DNA from: G963664115 sp965263045
GTDB lineage: Bacteria; Acidobacteriota; Terriglobia; 20CM-2-55-15
Direction: 5' to 3'
Assembly (NCBI GenBank): GCA_965263045.1
Contig: CBDHGK010000041.1
Span: forward strand, 930,001 to 994,000
DNA length: 64,000 nt
A program made the translations under genes and the position numbers. Position 1 is the first letter of the stretch. The number at the start of each line of letters is the position of its first letter. Shown here in pieces: positions 7,800 to 16,632 of the stretch. The notes under the pieces were generated by a model, which saw only the letters and a program-made list of their open reading frames with translations, had not been told where the DNA came from and did no database searches.

Positions 7800-9636
7800 T
7801 TGATGAGGAATTGAAAGTGGAATAACCGCCGAAGTACCCGAAATGCCCCCTCTCCGTGCGAAAAAAACCTTGGACAGATTCTTTGGAGAAGGAGGCATTT
7901 CAGATGAACGATTATACGCGCAAGAACATGAGGAACCGCAAGCGGCGAATTGAGCGTCGGCTTGGGGATCGGAATTGGAAAGATCAGGCGAAGCCGATGC
8001 TGTCGGCGCGCAACATCCGGTACGAGATGGGAGACCGGATGAGGGGTCTGTCGGTGGGCGGCATCGGAATGATGCATCAGGTGGCGCGGCGGACCGGACT
8101 GATCGAAGCCATCGACAAGGACGTGCATGTGCTGAAGCGGCATCTGCCCTACCAGGAATCGGATCACGTGTTGAACATCGCCTACAACGCGTTGAGTGGG
8201 GGCACGTGTATGGAAGATATCGAACTGCGGCGCAATGACGAAGTGTATCTGGACGCGTTGGGAGCACAGCGGATTCCGGATCCGACCACGGCGGGAGACT
8301 TCTGCCGGCGATTTGAGGAAGACGACGTGGAGTCGCTGATGGACACGTTCAATAAAGTGCGGCTGAAAGTCTGGCGCCAGCAGCCCGATGCGTTTTTCGA
8401 GGAAGCGGTTCTGGAGGCGGACGGGACATTGGCCCCAACCACCGGAGAATGCAAAGACGGGATGGACGTGGCCTACGACGGGACATGGGGTTATCACCCA
8501 CTGTTGATTTCGCTGGCGAACACGGCCGAACCGTTATACCTGGTGAACCGGAGCGGCAACCGGCCCTCGCATGAGGGAGCGGCCAAACGGTTCGATCAGG
8601 CAATCGCGTTGTGCCAGCGTGCGGGGTTCGATCAGATCCTGCTGCGCGGGGACACCGACTTCAGCCAGACCCGGTATTTGGATGGATGGGACGACCAGGG
8701 CGTGGGCTTCATCTTCGGCATCGACGCGATGAAAAACCTGGTGGCCCGGGCCGACCAATTGGAGCCGGACTGCTGGGCGCGCCTGGAACGTCCCGCCAAG
8801 TACGAGGTAGCCAGCCAACCCCGCCAGCGTCCCGACAAGGTCAAGGAACGGATCGTTCGGGAGCGTGACTTTGAGAATATCCGCTTGCGGGGCGAGGATG
8901 TGGCCGAGTTTGCGTATCGGCCCGGAGCCTGCGATCGGGACTACCGCGTCGTTGTGGTGCGAAAGAATCTGTCGGTGGCCAAAGGGGAGCAGGTGTTGTT
9001 CGACGACATCCGGTACTTCTTCTACATTACCAACCGTGCGGATCCTGCGGACCAGATCGTGATGCGTGCGAATCAACGGTGCAATCAAGAGAATCTTATT
9101 GAGCAGCTCAAGAACGGCGTACACGCCTTGGGGATGCCGGTCGGGGATCAGACCAGCAACTGGGCCTACATGGTGATGGCCTCACTGGCCTGGACACTGA
9201 AGGCGTGGTTTGCGTTATTGCTGCCCGAAACCGGACGTTGGGGCCAGAAGTATCAGGCCGAGAAGCAGACCGTGCTACGCATGGAGTTCAAAACGTTCCT
9301 GAACGCCTTCATGCTCGTGCCTTGCCAGCTCGTGCGTACTGGTCGGCGCATCGTCTTCCGGCTGATGGCCTGGAACCCGTGGTTGCCAGTCTTGTTTCGT
9401 GCCGTGGATGTGTTGCGTCAACCTCTGCGATGCTGACCCGATCATGGATCTGAGCCCGGGCGGTCGAGGTCCCGGTTTCTTTCAACCCTTCAAACAGACA
9501 CGGCGAGGCGGCAACTGAAACAGATACAACACGAACCGCATACCTGGAAAAAGCGATCTGGGAACGGGAGCTTATGCCTCCAATTTTACGGCCGTGAACC
9601 GGCCGTTTGTCCACTGGTTATGCGCTTGTTTTGGGA
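7783..9636 (+). mobile_element. IS1380-family insertion sequence, copy 2 (1854 bp)
   Basis: Same as copy 1 in length, orientation and, as far as I can read, sequence apart from the outermost base at each end (T...A here, A...T in copy 1). Terminal repeats TCCCTGAACAAGCG and CGCTTGTTTTGGGA. Inserted in the last codons of msrQ at CTAG. Confidence 0.9.
7904..9436 (+). CDS. IS1380-family transposase, copy 2
   Basis: 510 residues, same protein as the transposase at 3445-4977, with the same AAGGAGG ribosome binding site. The DDE regions (DVAYDGTWGYHPLL, LLRGDTDFSQTRYLDGW and the late glutamate in NQENLIEQLKNG) are intact, so either copy could mobilise the other. Confidence 0.92.
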   Translation: MNDYTRKNMRNRKRRIERRLGDRNWKDQAKPMLSARNIRYEMGDRMRGLSVGGIGMMHQVARRTGLIEAIDKDVHVLKRHLPYQESDHVLNIAYNALSGGTCMEDIELRRNDEVYLDALGAQRIPDPTTAGDFCRRFEEDDVESLMDTFNKVRLKVWRQQPDAFFEEAVLEADGTLAPTTGECKDGMDVAYDGTWGYHPLLISLANTAEPLYLVNRSGNRPSHEGAAKRFDQAIALCQRAGFDQILLRGDTDFSQTRYLDGWDDQGVGFIFGIDAMKNLVARADQLEPDCWARLERPAKYEVASQPRQRPDKVKERIVRERDFENIRLRGEDVAEFAYRPGACDRDYRVVVVRKNLSVAKGEQVLFDDIRYFFYITNRADPADQIVMRANQRCNQENLIEQLKNGVHALGMPVGDQTSNWAYMVMASLAWTLKAWFALLLPETGRWGQKYQAEKQTVLRMEFKTFLNAFMLVPCQLVRTGRRIVFRLMAWNPWLPVLFRAVDVLRQPLRC

Positions 9637-9653
9637 CTAGTGCGGAAACACCG

Positions 9654-10364
9654 TTAGTATCTTGAAATGTAGTCGCACAGCTCGAGACCAAACGACGTCA
9701 ATCGATTATCTTTCATTACGACATGGTGCCCCCCCGACTTGCTGAACAAGTTCAGTTCAAGCAATTTCTTTGCGTGGAGTTCAATCAATTCTCTGGGCAA
9801 GTGAACCTTTGAAGCGATATGACCCGCCCACAAGCTTGAATTCATGTCGTGCTGATTTGGTGGCAGCTTATCTTCTAGGTAAGTCGCACTGGCCTGTTGG
9901 TGCTGCCATGATGTTTTCAATATGAGAATAGCTCCCGAGTCGAGCCGCTTGCAGACCTGCAGATACTGGTATGCTTTTGGTTCATCGGCCAGCACTGCAT
10001 TGTGTTCGATGGCACAGAAAAATATGCTCTTGAGAGCTTTAAACACCTCCTCATCAGGAGGGTTCTCGTCAATAAACTTCAACAGATCCTGAAGAGTTGC
10101 CTGCTGATTATGAGTCGCGAAGTAGTCTTCCTTGATCCGACCGGAGGCTCTGAGCTCTCTAAGCTCCCTTCCCAGCTGCTCGAACAGTTTTCCCTTGAGC
10201 GCGGCTTGCACCACCTTTCCCGCGGCCAATCTTATATGGCCGGGATCGGTGAGGATTCCGGTGAGGCCTTCAGCGATTGCGACGGTCGGCTGTTGCAGGA
10301 ATGCTATTAGCTGGTTTTGGTCGTCGATTACGATCAGTTTGTCGTTGAAGTTAGTCACTCCCAC
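9654..10364 (-). CDS. Unknown protein of the AIPR operon
   Basis: 236 residues, not recognised. It is soluble and mostly helical. An N-terminal stretch reads KLIVIDDQNQLIAFLQQPTVAIAEGL; a helical middle (LFEQLGRELRELRASGRIKEDYF) precedes FKALKSIFFCAIEHNAVLADEPKAYQYLQVCKRLDSGAILILKTSWQH; the C-terminal part resembles a winged-helix (LWAGHIASKVHLPRELIELHAKKLLELNLFSKSGGHHVVMKDNRLTSFGLELCDYI). Its start overlaps the end of the 74-residue gene upstream by 10 bases, so it is translationally coupled in the operon led by the AIPR gene. Base composition is clearly more AT-rich than the core genes, consistent with acquired DNA. A role in phage defence is inferred from context only. Its stop overlaps the original end of msrQ. 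Confidence 0.7.
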   Translation of the reverse strand: MGVTNFNDKLIVIDDQNQLIAFLQQPTVAIAEGLTGILTDPGHIRLAAGKVVQAALKGKLFEQLGRELRELRASGRIKEDYFATHNQQATLQDLLKFIDENPPDEEVFKALKSIFFCAIEHNAVLADEPKAYQYLQVCKRLDSGAILILKTSWQHQQASATYLEDKLPPNQHDMNSSLWAGHIASKVHLPRELIELHAKKLLELNLFSKSGGHHVVMKDNRLTSFGLELCDYISRY

Positions 10365-10579
10365 TCCACCAACGTCTCTTCCCTAATCGCAGCTATACAC
10401 CTGGGACACTTCAGCGGCTCTGACAGCACGTAGTCCGAGTTGGCCCCACTTCGGCCTGTGACGCGGTCCAGGATCCAGTTCAGCGGGATCTCGGCGTCGT
10501 CCGTGCAGGTTTCACACCCAAGGACCTGACGTTGAGTATCGAGAGCGGTGGCTTTGCTGATGGCGACGAGGATCGTCAT
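10355..10579 (-). CDS. Small CxxC/CPRC protein, unknown
   Basis: 74 residues. It has two cysteine pairs, GCETC near residue 22 and KCPRC near residue 58, compatible with one zinc site. The middle, IPLNWILDRVTGRSGANSDYVLSEPLKCPRCIAAIREETLVEWE, looks like a small metal-binding regulatory or adaptor protein. It lies 10 bases downstream of the AIPR gene and overlaps the 236-residue gene that follows. Family not recognised. Confidence 0.65.
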   Translation of the reverse strand: MTILVAISKATALDTQRQVLGCETCTDDAEIPLNWILDRVTGRSGANSDYVLSEPLKCPRCIAAIREETLVEWE

Positions 10580-10589
10580 TGCAAATCCA

Positions 10590-11262
10590 TCATCTCTGTT
10601 TGACCTTTACCTTCGTTGCAAAGGTGCTAAAAACTGGCTTGTTCGCTGCAGCTGTTGCTTGAACTAGGCTCCGGAATGTGGCGACCCCTTTCTTCACGCG
10701 CTCGAGGTTCTTAAGGCCATACGTAAAGGCCTCCTCGAGTTGAGGGCAAAACGGAGTAACAACTTCAATTACAGGAGCCCACAGTCTTTCAGCCTTTCTT
10801 GGGGAGATTCTCGTTCCAAATGACAGTCGTCGAACGTTGGGCACACGCCGGTTGAGGATCGTTTCAAGCGAACTGGCGATGGCCGTTACCAGCAAGAAAG
10901 TGGAACCTCGGTTCCGAAGAAAGTCGAGCTCGGTCTGTTCCCCTTCGGTAAGCGCATCCTTGTCTTTTGATTTCGCGACTAGTGCCAGTTTTCGGGCTTC
11001 GACCGCTCTCAGGAGAGAGTATGCAAAAACGATATGAACCGCGGTGATCTCGTCGCTGAAATATCGCGAATAATAGCGATCTGACGCCCAAATGTTTGAT
11101 TTCTCGTTCGATGCGACGACGGGATCCTGACTGATAGCTGCCAAGGCCTGCCCAACCGTGTAAGAAGCTAGAAGCCGGGGATTGCGTTTTATGGCATCAG
11201 CGTACCCGCCTCGTCGTCCGCCGAGGTACTCGGCTTCAGGAATGCGTTCAAACTCTTTCCTA
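10590..11262 (-). pseudogene. AIPR-family abortive-infection protein, 3' part, cut off by an IS630 insertion
   Basis: The 3' portion encodes RKEFERIPEAEYLGGRRGGYADAIKRNPRLLASYTVGQALAAI and a helical C-terminal domain ending in FSTFATKVKVKQR. In AIPR proteins the GGRRGG-type segment follows directly on the QKRL helix, which here lies at the end of the 5' part beyond the insertion. Joining the two parts at the TA target gives QKRLRKEFERIPEAEYLGG without frame change, which confirms that this was one gene. As found, this piece opens only through codons supplied by the IS (LVSLYYAILN) and is probably not made. Confidence 0.8.
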
Positions 11263-12351
11263 TTGAGAATCGCATAATATAGTGACACTAGAAGAGGCTG
11301 GCCTGCTTCCAGAATGCCGTGACAAGTCGCGGCCGGCGCCGCATTCGGCACAGTGCCCGACGTGCATGGTCGCTGAGCTGGCCGAAGTCTTTGGGACAGA
11401 AGTTCGGCAGTTCATGATGCTTCCAGTAGCCCCACAGATATTCGACTGGATTCAGCTCCGGTGCATACGCCGGCAGACGTTCCAGAACGAGTCGGCCCTG
11501 AGTTTCGGCGACAAAGTCTCGGACCATGCGGCTCCGATGACTCGGCAGCCCGTCCCAGATCACCAACAGAGGGTCGGGAATGTGACGCATCAGATGCTTC
11601 AGGAATTCGACAACCTGCGGACTGCGGATGGCTCCCGGATACATCCTGAAGTAGAAGTTCCACCAGGTCACTCCGGCGATTGCCGACAGACTCTTCCAGT
11701 TGAAGTGGTACTGCAGGACCGGAGTCTGCCCGCGCGGCGACCAGGTGCGGTACCGATGCGGTCGTTCCGTCAGCCCGCTTTCGTCGACGAATACGATCGT
11801 CCGGCCCTCTTTCCGGGCTTTTTTTTAATCCCGGGCCAGCTTGTCTTCTTCCACCGAAGGATCGCGTCTTCATCGCGCTCCAGCGCCCGACCCGTTGGCC
11901 GCTGGCAACTCCAGCCCATCTGCTGCAGAATCCGCCAGACGTGTCCGGGGTGATATCTAACACCGCACTCCTCTTCGATCAGATGGGCGACACGCCACCC
12001 GGTCCACAGACTCGTGTCGTACCCCAACGCTTCGGGTCCGCGTTTCAGTCCCCGCTCGATCTTCTTCAGATCCGCCGGGCTCAGCCCTGGCTTGCGGCCC
12101 GCCCGCCCAGCCTGCTTCAGTCCCTGCTTTCCTGATTCAGCGAGTTGTTGAGACCAGCGGTTCACCGACTGCCGGTGGGCACCGACTCGGCGGGCCACCT
12201 CCGCTTCCGACAGGCCCTGCTTTAACAGTCTCGCGGCTTCCATACGTCGCTGCTCTAATGCATCAAAGTCGCGTCGAACTCCTGCTGGATTTCCCATGCA
12301 GGAAGTATAGGACACTCATGACAGAATGTCACTATATTATGCGATACTCAA
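11263..12351 (-). mobile_element. IS630-family element A (1089 bp) inside the AIPR gene
   Basis: Terminal inverted repeats of about 25 bp: TTGAGAATCGCATAATATAG... at 11263 and its complement ending at 12351, with one mismatch. It is flanked on both sides by TA (11261-11262 and 12352-12353), the target duplication of IS630/Tc1-mariner elements. It encodes a two-frame transposase on the minus strand. Confidence 0.9.
11288..12297 (-). CDS. IS630-family transposase made by programmed -1 frameshifting
   Basis: The first frame starts at ATG 12297 (GTG 12315 is an alternative) and encodes the helix-turn-helix half: ARLLKQGLSEAEVARRVGAHRQSVNRWSQQL and a second HTH up to GMGWSCQRP-type sequence. At 11819-11826 the coding strand has a run of eight A followed by G (ATTAAAAAAAAGCCC). 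A slip of -1 there continues into the second frame, KKARKEGRTIVFVDESGL, then LLVIWDGLPSHRS and LPAYAPELNPVEYLWGYWKH, which carry the D, D and E of the catalytic triad, to the stop at 11288. Without slipping, translation ends at 11770. Such A-run frameshifts are common in IS630 elements. Confidence 0.85.
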
Positions 12352-13432
12352 TAAGTCGCTTTTGGATTACGTCTCGGCTACGGAAATCTGAAGCGGCAAT
12401 CTTGTTCTGACTGTTATTGAACTGAATAATATCGAAAATTGTGTCCGGATCCTGCACCTTGACAACTCGGACCGGCACCACAGCGGTTTGATCGGGTGCC
12501 GCCTGAAGTGACCCGATCGCACCTGTAGTCTGAGCTCCATTTACAACCGAGAGGCCGTCAATGGTTAGATATTTTCGTTGTTTGCCCTCTTTGACCTGGT
12601 AATCGTTTGTTAGTAGCGTCAGCCCGTTGTTAAAGACCCAAAAGTCGCCAGGGCTGTCGGTCGCTGTCTTCTTGATGCTGTTGTTGATGTTCGCGTTGCT
12701 GTTGCGAGAGCCCAGATAGTCGCGCACGTTCGCAGAAAACAGGCGAGTTCTATGTTTTCGGTACTGCGTATATAGAAACTTCGCAGGAATCGCCGTGACA
12801 AATGCTTCCCAGTTGGGCCCGGCCATTTCGAAACCGTCCGGAACACGAATTCGGAATCGATCCGTTACGAGAATCGGTGACTGAGCGTCTTGATACCACT
12901 CTTCTAGTTTATGAGTCCCGACCTCAAGTACCCGGCTATTGATTGTTTTTCCCGGAAACGTACTCTTGAGGGCCGATTCGACGGTGGCATCAACGGTTAG
13001 CAACTCATCGCGAACATTCTTGCTTTCCGGCAGGTTGTGGATATACCAGACGTGGATCTCATTGACACTGTCATCACCTAAAGATTCCCTCAATTGAGCG
13101 GCAGGAGACTTGAGGCGTGAGGGTAATTCGTCGATGGGCCGCTGCAAGAGCCAGGCGACTCCAGTGTTGAGGTCACTCGCCTTGTTAGCCGGGGCTCCGC
13201 GTCTCGCTTTGCTAGACATATAGCACTGGGCGAGAACGGCAACACCCTCAGCTCGATCTATATAGACAATATCAATCTTCTTGTCGTCGGGCCCGTCAGT
13301 CAGAGATTCGCTCGCGACGGATTTAAGATCGTCGAGGCCGAACCTAACTGCGAGTGCGAAGAGTCCGATTCGGTTGTCTCGATACTTTTTGAGATCCGTC
13401 CTTCCCTTCAAAGCCGGCTGCCAGCTAGTCAT
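12352..13432 (-). pseudogene. AIPR-family abortive-infection protein, 5' part
   Basis: Begins at ATG 13432 and runs 366 codons to a premature stop inside the IS630 element at 12332. The AIPR domain is unmistakable: an N-terminal region with DDKKIDIVYIDRAEGVAVLAQCYMS (a restriction-endonuclease-like core with D...Q-type residues), then RLFSANVRDYLGS, NNSIKKTATDSPGDFWVFNNGLTLL, IDGLSVVNGAQTTGAIG, and FDIIQFNNSQNKIAASDFRSRD. AIPR proteins act in abortive infection and in some defence islands. The truncated product lacks the C-terminal helical domain and is likely inactive. A second IS630 element sits only 70 bases upstream of its start. Confidence 0.85.
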
Positions 13433-13501
13433 GGTGGCCTCCTCGTTCTTGCTGGGTTCTTCTCGATCCTCCGTCCACTTGTTGCACGCAGCGTTACCCT
13501 A

Positions 13502-14652
13502 GTGTAGTCCGTCACAGTTAATGTAACTTATTCAGCTTTCCTACGTCTGAGTATATATGAGGAGAGCACCGACGATTAAATTGGACATTCCTGTGCGGAA
13601 GGAACTGGAGCGACTGAGCCGAAGCCGCAGTGTGGCGGTCCGGTTGGCGGAACGATCTCGAATTGTCTTGCTGGCCGCCGGGGGTCTGGACAATCAGGAG
13701 ATCGCTGCCAAGTTGGACATCACTCGTCAAAAGGCCGGACGTTGGCGCGATCGTTTCGTTGAAGATGGCCTCGGGGGAATCGAAAAGGACGCTTCCCGCA
13801 GTGGACGGATTCCCTCGATCGGCCGCCGGAAGCGGACCCGGATCGTGAAGAAGACGGTCGAAGGGAAGCCTCCGAACGCCACGCACTGGAGCCGGTCCTT
13901 GATGGCCAGGGCAACCGGCGTCAGCGAGTCCACGGTAGGGAGAATCTGGCGGGCTCATGGCTTGAAGCCTCATCTGGCACGCACCTTCAAACTTTCCAAC
14001 GACAAACAATTTGTCGAGAAGTTGGAGGATGTGGTCGGTTTGTATCTGAACCCTCCGGAAAACGCCATTGTTTTGTCCTGCGATGAGAAGAGCCAGATGC
14101 AGGCCCTGGACCGCACGCAACCCGGGTTACCTCTGAAGAAGGGGCGGTGCGGCACCCTCACCCACGACTACAAACGCAACGGGACGACCACGATGTTCGC
14201 CGCGCTCAATACGCTGGACGGCTCGATTATCGGGACCTGTATGCCGAAGCATCGTCATCAGGAATGGATCCGGTTTCTCAATCAGATCAAACGTTCCGTG
14301 CCGAAAGACAAACAGATCCATATCATTTGCGACAACTACGTCACGCACAAACATCAGAAAGTCGTCAACTGGTTGAAGCGCAACACGCGCTTTCATGTGC
14401 ACTTCACACCGACCAGTGCATCCTGGCTGAACATGGTCGAACGCTTCTTCCGGGATCTTTCCGAACAACGGCTTCGGCGCGGGGTTTTCCATTCTGTTCC
14501 TGAGCTAATCCAGGCCGTGGAGGAATATGTCGGGGGTCACAATCAGAACCCGAAGCCCTTCATTTGGACCGCAACGGCTTCCGATATTCTTGAAAAAGTT
14601 CAACGTGCCCGAAAGAAGCTCGATAAGTTACAGTCTGTTTGACGGGGACCAC
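13502..14652 (+). mobile_element. IS630-family element B (1151 bp)
   Basis: Ends GTGTAGTCCGTCACAG... at 13502 and ...TTTGACGGGGACCAC at 14652 form imperfect inverted repeats of about 30 bp sharing an inner TGTAACTTAT block. TA flanks both sides (13500-13501, 14653-14654). It is a different IS630 subgroup from element A. Related ends occur around the small element at 43473-43850. Confidence 0.88.
13557..14642 (+). CDS. IS630-family transposase of element B
   Basis: 361 residues in a single frame from ATG 13557. N-terminal HTH (RSRIVLLAAGGLDNQEIAAKLDITRQKAGRWRDRF), a second HTH (TGVSESTVGRIWRAHGLKPH), then the catalytic core: IVLSCDEKSQMQALDRTQPGLPLKKG, IHIICDNYVTHKHQKV and FTPTSASWLNMVERFFRDLSEQRLRRGVF, giving D, D and E. 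The protein appears complete. Confidence 0.92.
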   Translation: MRRAPTIKLDIPVRKELERLSRSRSVAVRLAERSRIVLLAAGGLDNQEIAAKLDITRQKAGRWRDRFVEDGLGGIEKDASRSGRIPSIGRRKRTRIVKKTVEGKPPNATHWSRSLMARATGVSESTVGRIWRAHGLKPHLARTFKLSNDKQFVEKLEDVVGLYLNPPENAIVLSCDEKSQMQALDRTQPGLPLKKGRCGTLTHDYKRNGTTTMFAALNTLDGSIIGTCMPKHRHQEWIRFLNQIKRSVPKDKQIHIICDNYVTHKHQKVVNWLKRNTRFHVHFTPTSASWLNMVERFFRDLSEQRLRRGVFHSVPELIQAVEEYVGGHNQNPKPFIWTATASDILEKVQRARKKLDKLQSV

Positions 14653-14747
14653 TAGCAAGTCCGAAATGTTAAGCAGACTGTTAATCGTACAAGCTCGGAA
14701 GGTTGAAGACCGCTGTTAGTCCCAACACAAACGATTGATTCTAAAAG

Positions 14748-14820
14748 TGAGCCGTGCTGGGCTCGAACCAGCGACCCTCTGCTTAAAAGGCAGATGCTCT
14801 ACCAACTGAGCTAACGGCCC
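14748..14820 (-). tRNA. tRNA-Lys (anticodon TTT)
   Basis: Read on the minus strand it begins GGGCCGTTAGCTCAGTTGG and ends with the TTCGAGC T-loop and ACGGCTC plus discriminator A. The anticodon loop CTTTTAA lies between TCTGC and GCAGA stems. CCA is not encoded. The lower-GC island with the AIPR genes lies on its 3' side, a usual side for integrated islands, though I see no duplicated tRNA end at the far boundary. Confidence 0.95.
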
Positions 14821-14944
14821 GTCGTTTGAACTTTCTTATCGTAGCGCAGGAATCAATGGAAGGCACGCCGGGATGGTGGTAATTCCGGGACGGGGGCTTG
14901 ATTCGTGCGGGTGGCAATGGGTACGTTGTTTGGAACACCCGGAA

Positions 14945-16231
14945 TCAGGGGACTTCGAGGGTCTCTTCGCGTTCGGGACCGGTCGAGAGCAGGCTGATCG
15001 GTCGTTCCATGAAGTCGGACAGGAACCGGATGTAGTCCCGCGCTTTTTCGGGGAGGTCGGACCATTCACGTGTCCCGGCGATCGAAGTCTTCCATCCGGG
15101 CAGGGACTTATACACGGGTTCGACGTTGTCCAGAACTCTCGCGTCCGCGGGGAACGCATCGACCGTCGATCCTTTGTAGGTGTAGCCGACGCACACCGGA
15201 ATTTCTTCGAATGTGTCGAGGACATCGATCTTCGTGACGGCCACCGACTCCATGCCGTTGATCATGACTGAATAGCGCGCGGCCGCTCCATCGAACCAGC
15301 CGCAACGTCTGGGCCTCCCGGTGGTCGACCCGTATTCCTCCCCGGCCGAGCGCAGGCGTTCACCGATCGTGCTGTTGGCCTCGGTGGGGAAGGGGCCGCC
15401 CCCGACCCGCGTGGTATAGGCCTTCATGACGCCCATCACGGAATGAATATGCTTGGGCGCGATCCCCAGGCCGCTGGGAATGCCGCACGCCGTCGAACTC
15501 GAAGACGTCACATAGGGGAAAGTGCCGTGGTCGACGTCCAGCAAGGTCGCCTGAGCCCCTTCGAACAGAATCCGCTTGCCTGCGGTCAGCATCCCGTTCA
15601 CCAGCGTTGTCGTATCGGTAAACATCGGCCGCAGCCGCTGGGCGTATTCGGCGTAAGCATCACAGATCTGTTCGGGGTCAATTTCCTGCGGGTAGTTTAA
15701 GGCTTTCAGCGTCTGGTTCTTTTGTTTGACTTGTTCCCGGATCTTCGCGCCCAGAGTCGCGGAATCCATCAGGTCGCAGACCCTCAGGCCGCGCCGGGCC
15801 ATCTTGTCCTCATAGGCCGGCCCGATTCCACGCGACGTCGTCCCGATCTTCCGCTCTCCCATCTGGAGCTCGAGGGCGGCTTCCAGTACCCGATGATAGG
15901 GAAGGATCAAATGGCATCGGTTGGATACGAACAGACGTCCTTCGAATTTGATGCCGCCATCGGCCAGGCCGTCGCATTCCTCGATCAGTGCCTGGGGATC
16001 GAGGACGACGCCGCCGCCGATAACACACTGCATGTCGGGATGGAAAATGCCGGAAGGGATCAGGTGCAGGATGAACCGCTGGTTTCCGATTCGGATCGTG
16101 TGACCGGCGTTGTGACCGCCCTGGTAGCGCGCAACGACATCGAAGCGGTCGGAGAGGATGTCGATGATTTTGCCTTTGCCTTCGTCGCCCCACTGCGCGC
16201 CCACGACCGCAAGATTTTTGTTATTCGCCAT
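14945..16231 (-). CDS. purA: Adenylosuccinate synthetase
   Basis: 428 residues, the usual length. It joins IMP and aspartate using GTP in AMP synthesis. The N-terminal GTP-binding GAQWGDEGKGKIIDILS, RYQGGHNAGHTI, GTTSRGIGPAYEDK, FEGAQATLLDVDHGTFPYVTSS and the C-terminal TKIDVLDTFEEIPVCVGY are all present. It is the last gene of a minus-strand cluster after trxA and a cysteine-cluster gene. Confidence 0.98.
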   Translation of the reverse strand: MANNKNLAVVGAQWGDEGKGKIIDILSDRFDVVARYQGGHNAGHTIRIGNQRFILHLIPSGIFHPDMQCVIGGGVVLDPQALIEECDGLADGGIKFEGRLFVSNRCHLILPYHRVLEAALELQMGERKIGTTSRGIGPAYEDKMARRGLRVCDLMDSATLGAKIREQVKQKNQTLKALNYPQEIDPEQICDAYAEYAQRLRPMFTDTTTLVNGMLTAGKRILFEGAQATLLDVDHGTFPYVTSSSSTACGIPSGLGIAPKHIHSVMGVMKAYTTRVGGGPFPTEANSTIGERLRSAGEEYGSTTGRPRRCGWFDGAAARYSVMINGMESVAVTKIDVLDTFEEIPVCVGYTYKGSTVDAFPADARVLDNVEPVYKSLPGWKTSIAGTREWSDLPEKARDYIRFLSDFMERPISLLSTGPEREETLEVP

Positions 16232-16268
16232 GGTCCGGTCAAGCCTGGAATGGGCCAGGAGGGGGTTG

Positions 16269-16607
16269 TTACTCTGCCTCGAAATAGTAGCCGCAGTCCT
16301 CGTCGATTTCTCTCAGGTCCTGGGGGACCAGGGGGAAAACCCGGCATTGCGCGAAGTGTTCACCGTAGATTTCACAACTGAACTGCCCGTCGGATTCCTG
16401 CAGAAAGGGGCACTTCAGCAGGATCTTGCAACAGGCGCCGCAGCGTGTGCATTCACCGCGCCGCTTGGCGAGGAGTTGGTCGTTGTCGCGCGTGTAGACA
16501 TTGGAACGAATAAATCGGCGAATCTTCCCCTGAATCTGCTGCGCGCGAAATCGGACCTTGTCGATCGAGGGGGCCGATTCCGGCGCATTAAGGACTGGAA
16601 GTTCCAC
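16269..16607 (-). CDS. YkgJ-family Fe/Zn-cluster protein
   Basis: About 112 residues from GTG 16607; the frame is open further upstream but only as an overlap with trxA in another frame. The cysteine pattern CTRCGACCKILLKCPFL...CEIYGEHFAQCRVFPLVPQDLREIDEDCGYYF fits the YkgJ / UPF0153-type cluster proteins that bind zinc or iron-sulfur. Lies between trxA (25 bases upstream) and purA (37 bases downstream), so probably co-transcribed. Cellular role not known. Confidence 0.8.
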   Translation of the reverse strand: MELPVLNAPESAPSIDKVRFRAQQIQGKIRRFIRSNVYTRDNDQLLAKRRGECTRCGACCKILLKCPFLQESDGQFSCEIYGEHFAQCRVFPLVPQDLREIDEDCGYYFEAE

Positions 16608-16632
16608 TAATAACTCCGATGGAAAGGTTTGA

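Noticed and set aside
3320..9640. A composite transposon made of the two IS1380 copies and msrPQ
   Set aside because: Each copy has its own target duplication (CTAGA and CTAGT) and the BON gene continues in frame across copy 1, so the DNA between them is native.
9641..14747. Island integrated at tRNA-Lys with attL/attR
   Set aside because: The position fits, but I could not find a copy of the tRNA 3' end at the far side and there is no integrase gene, so no attachment sites are listed.
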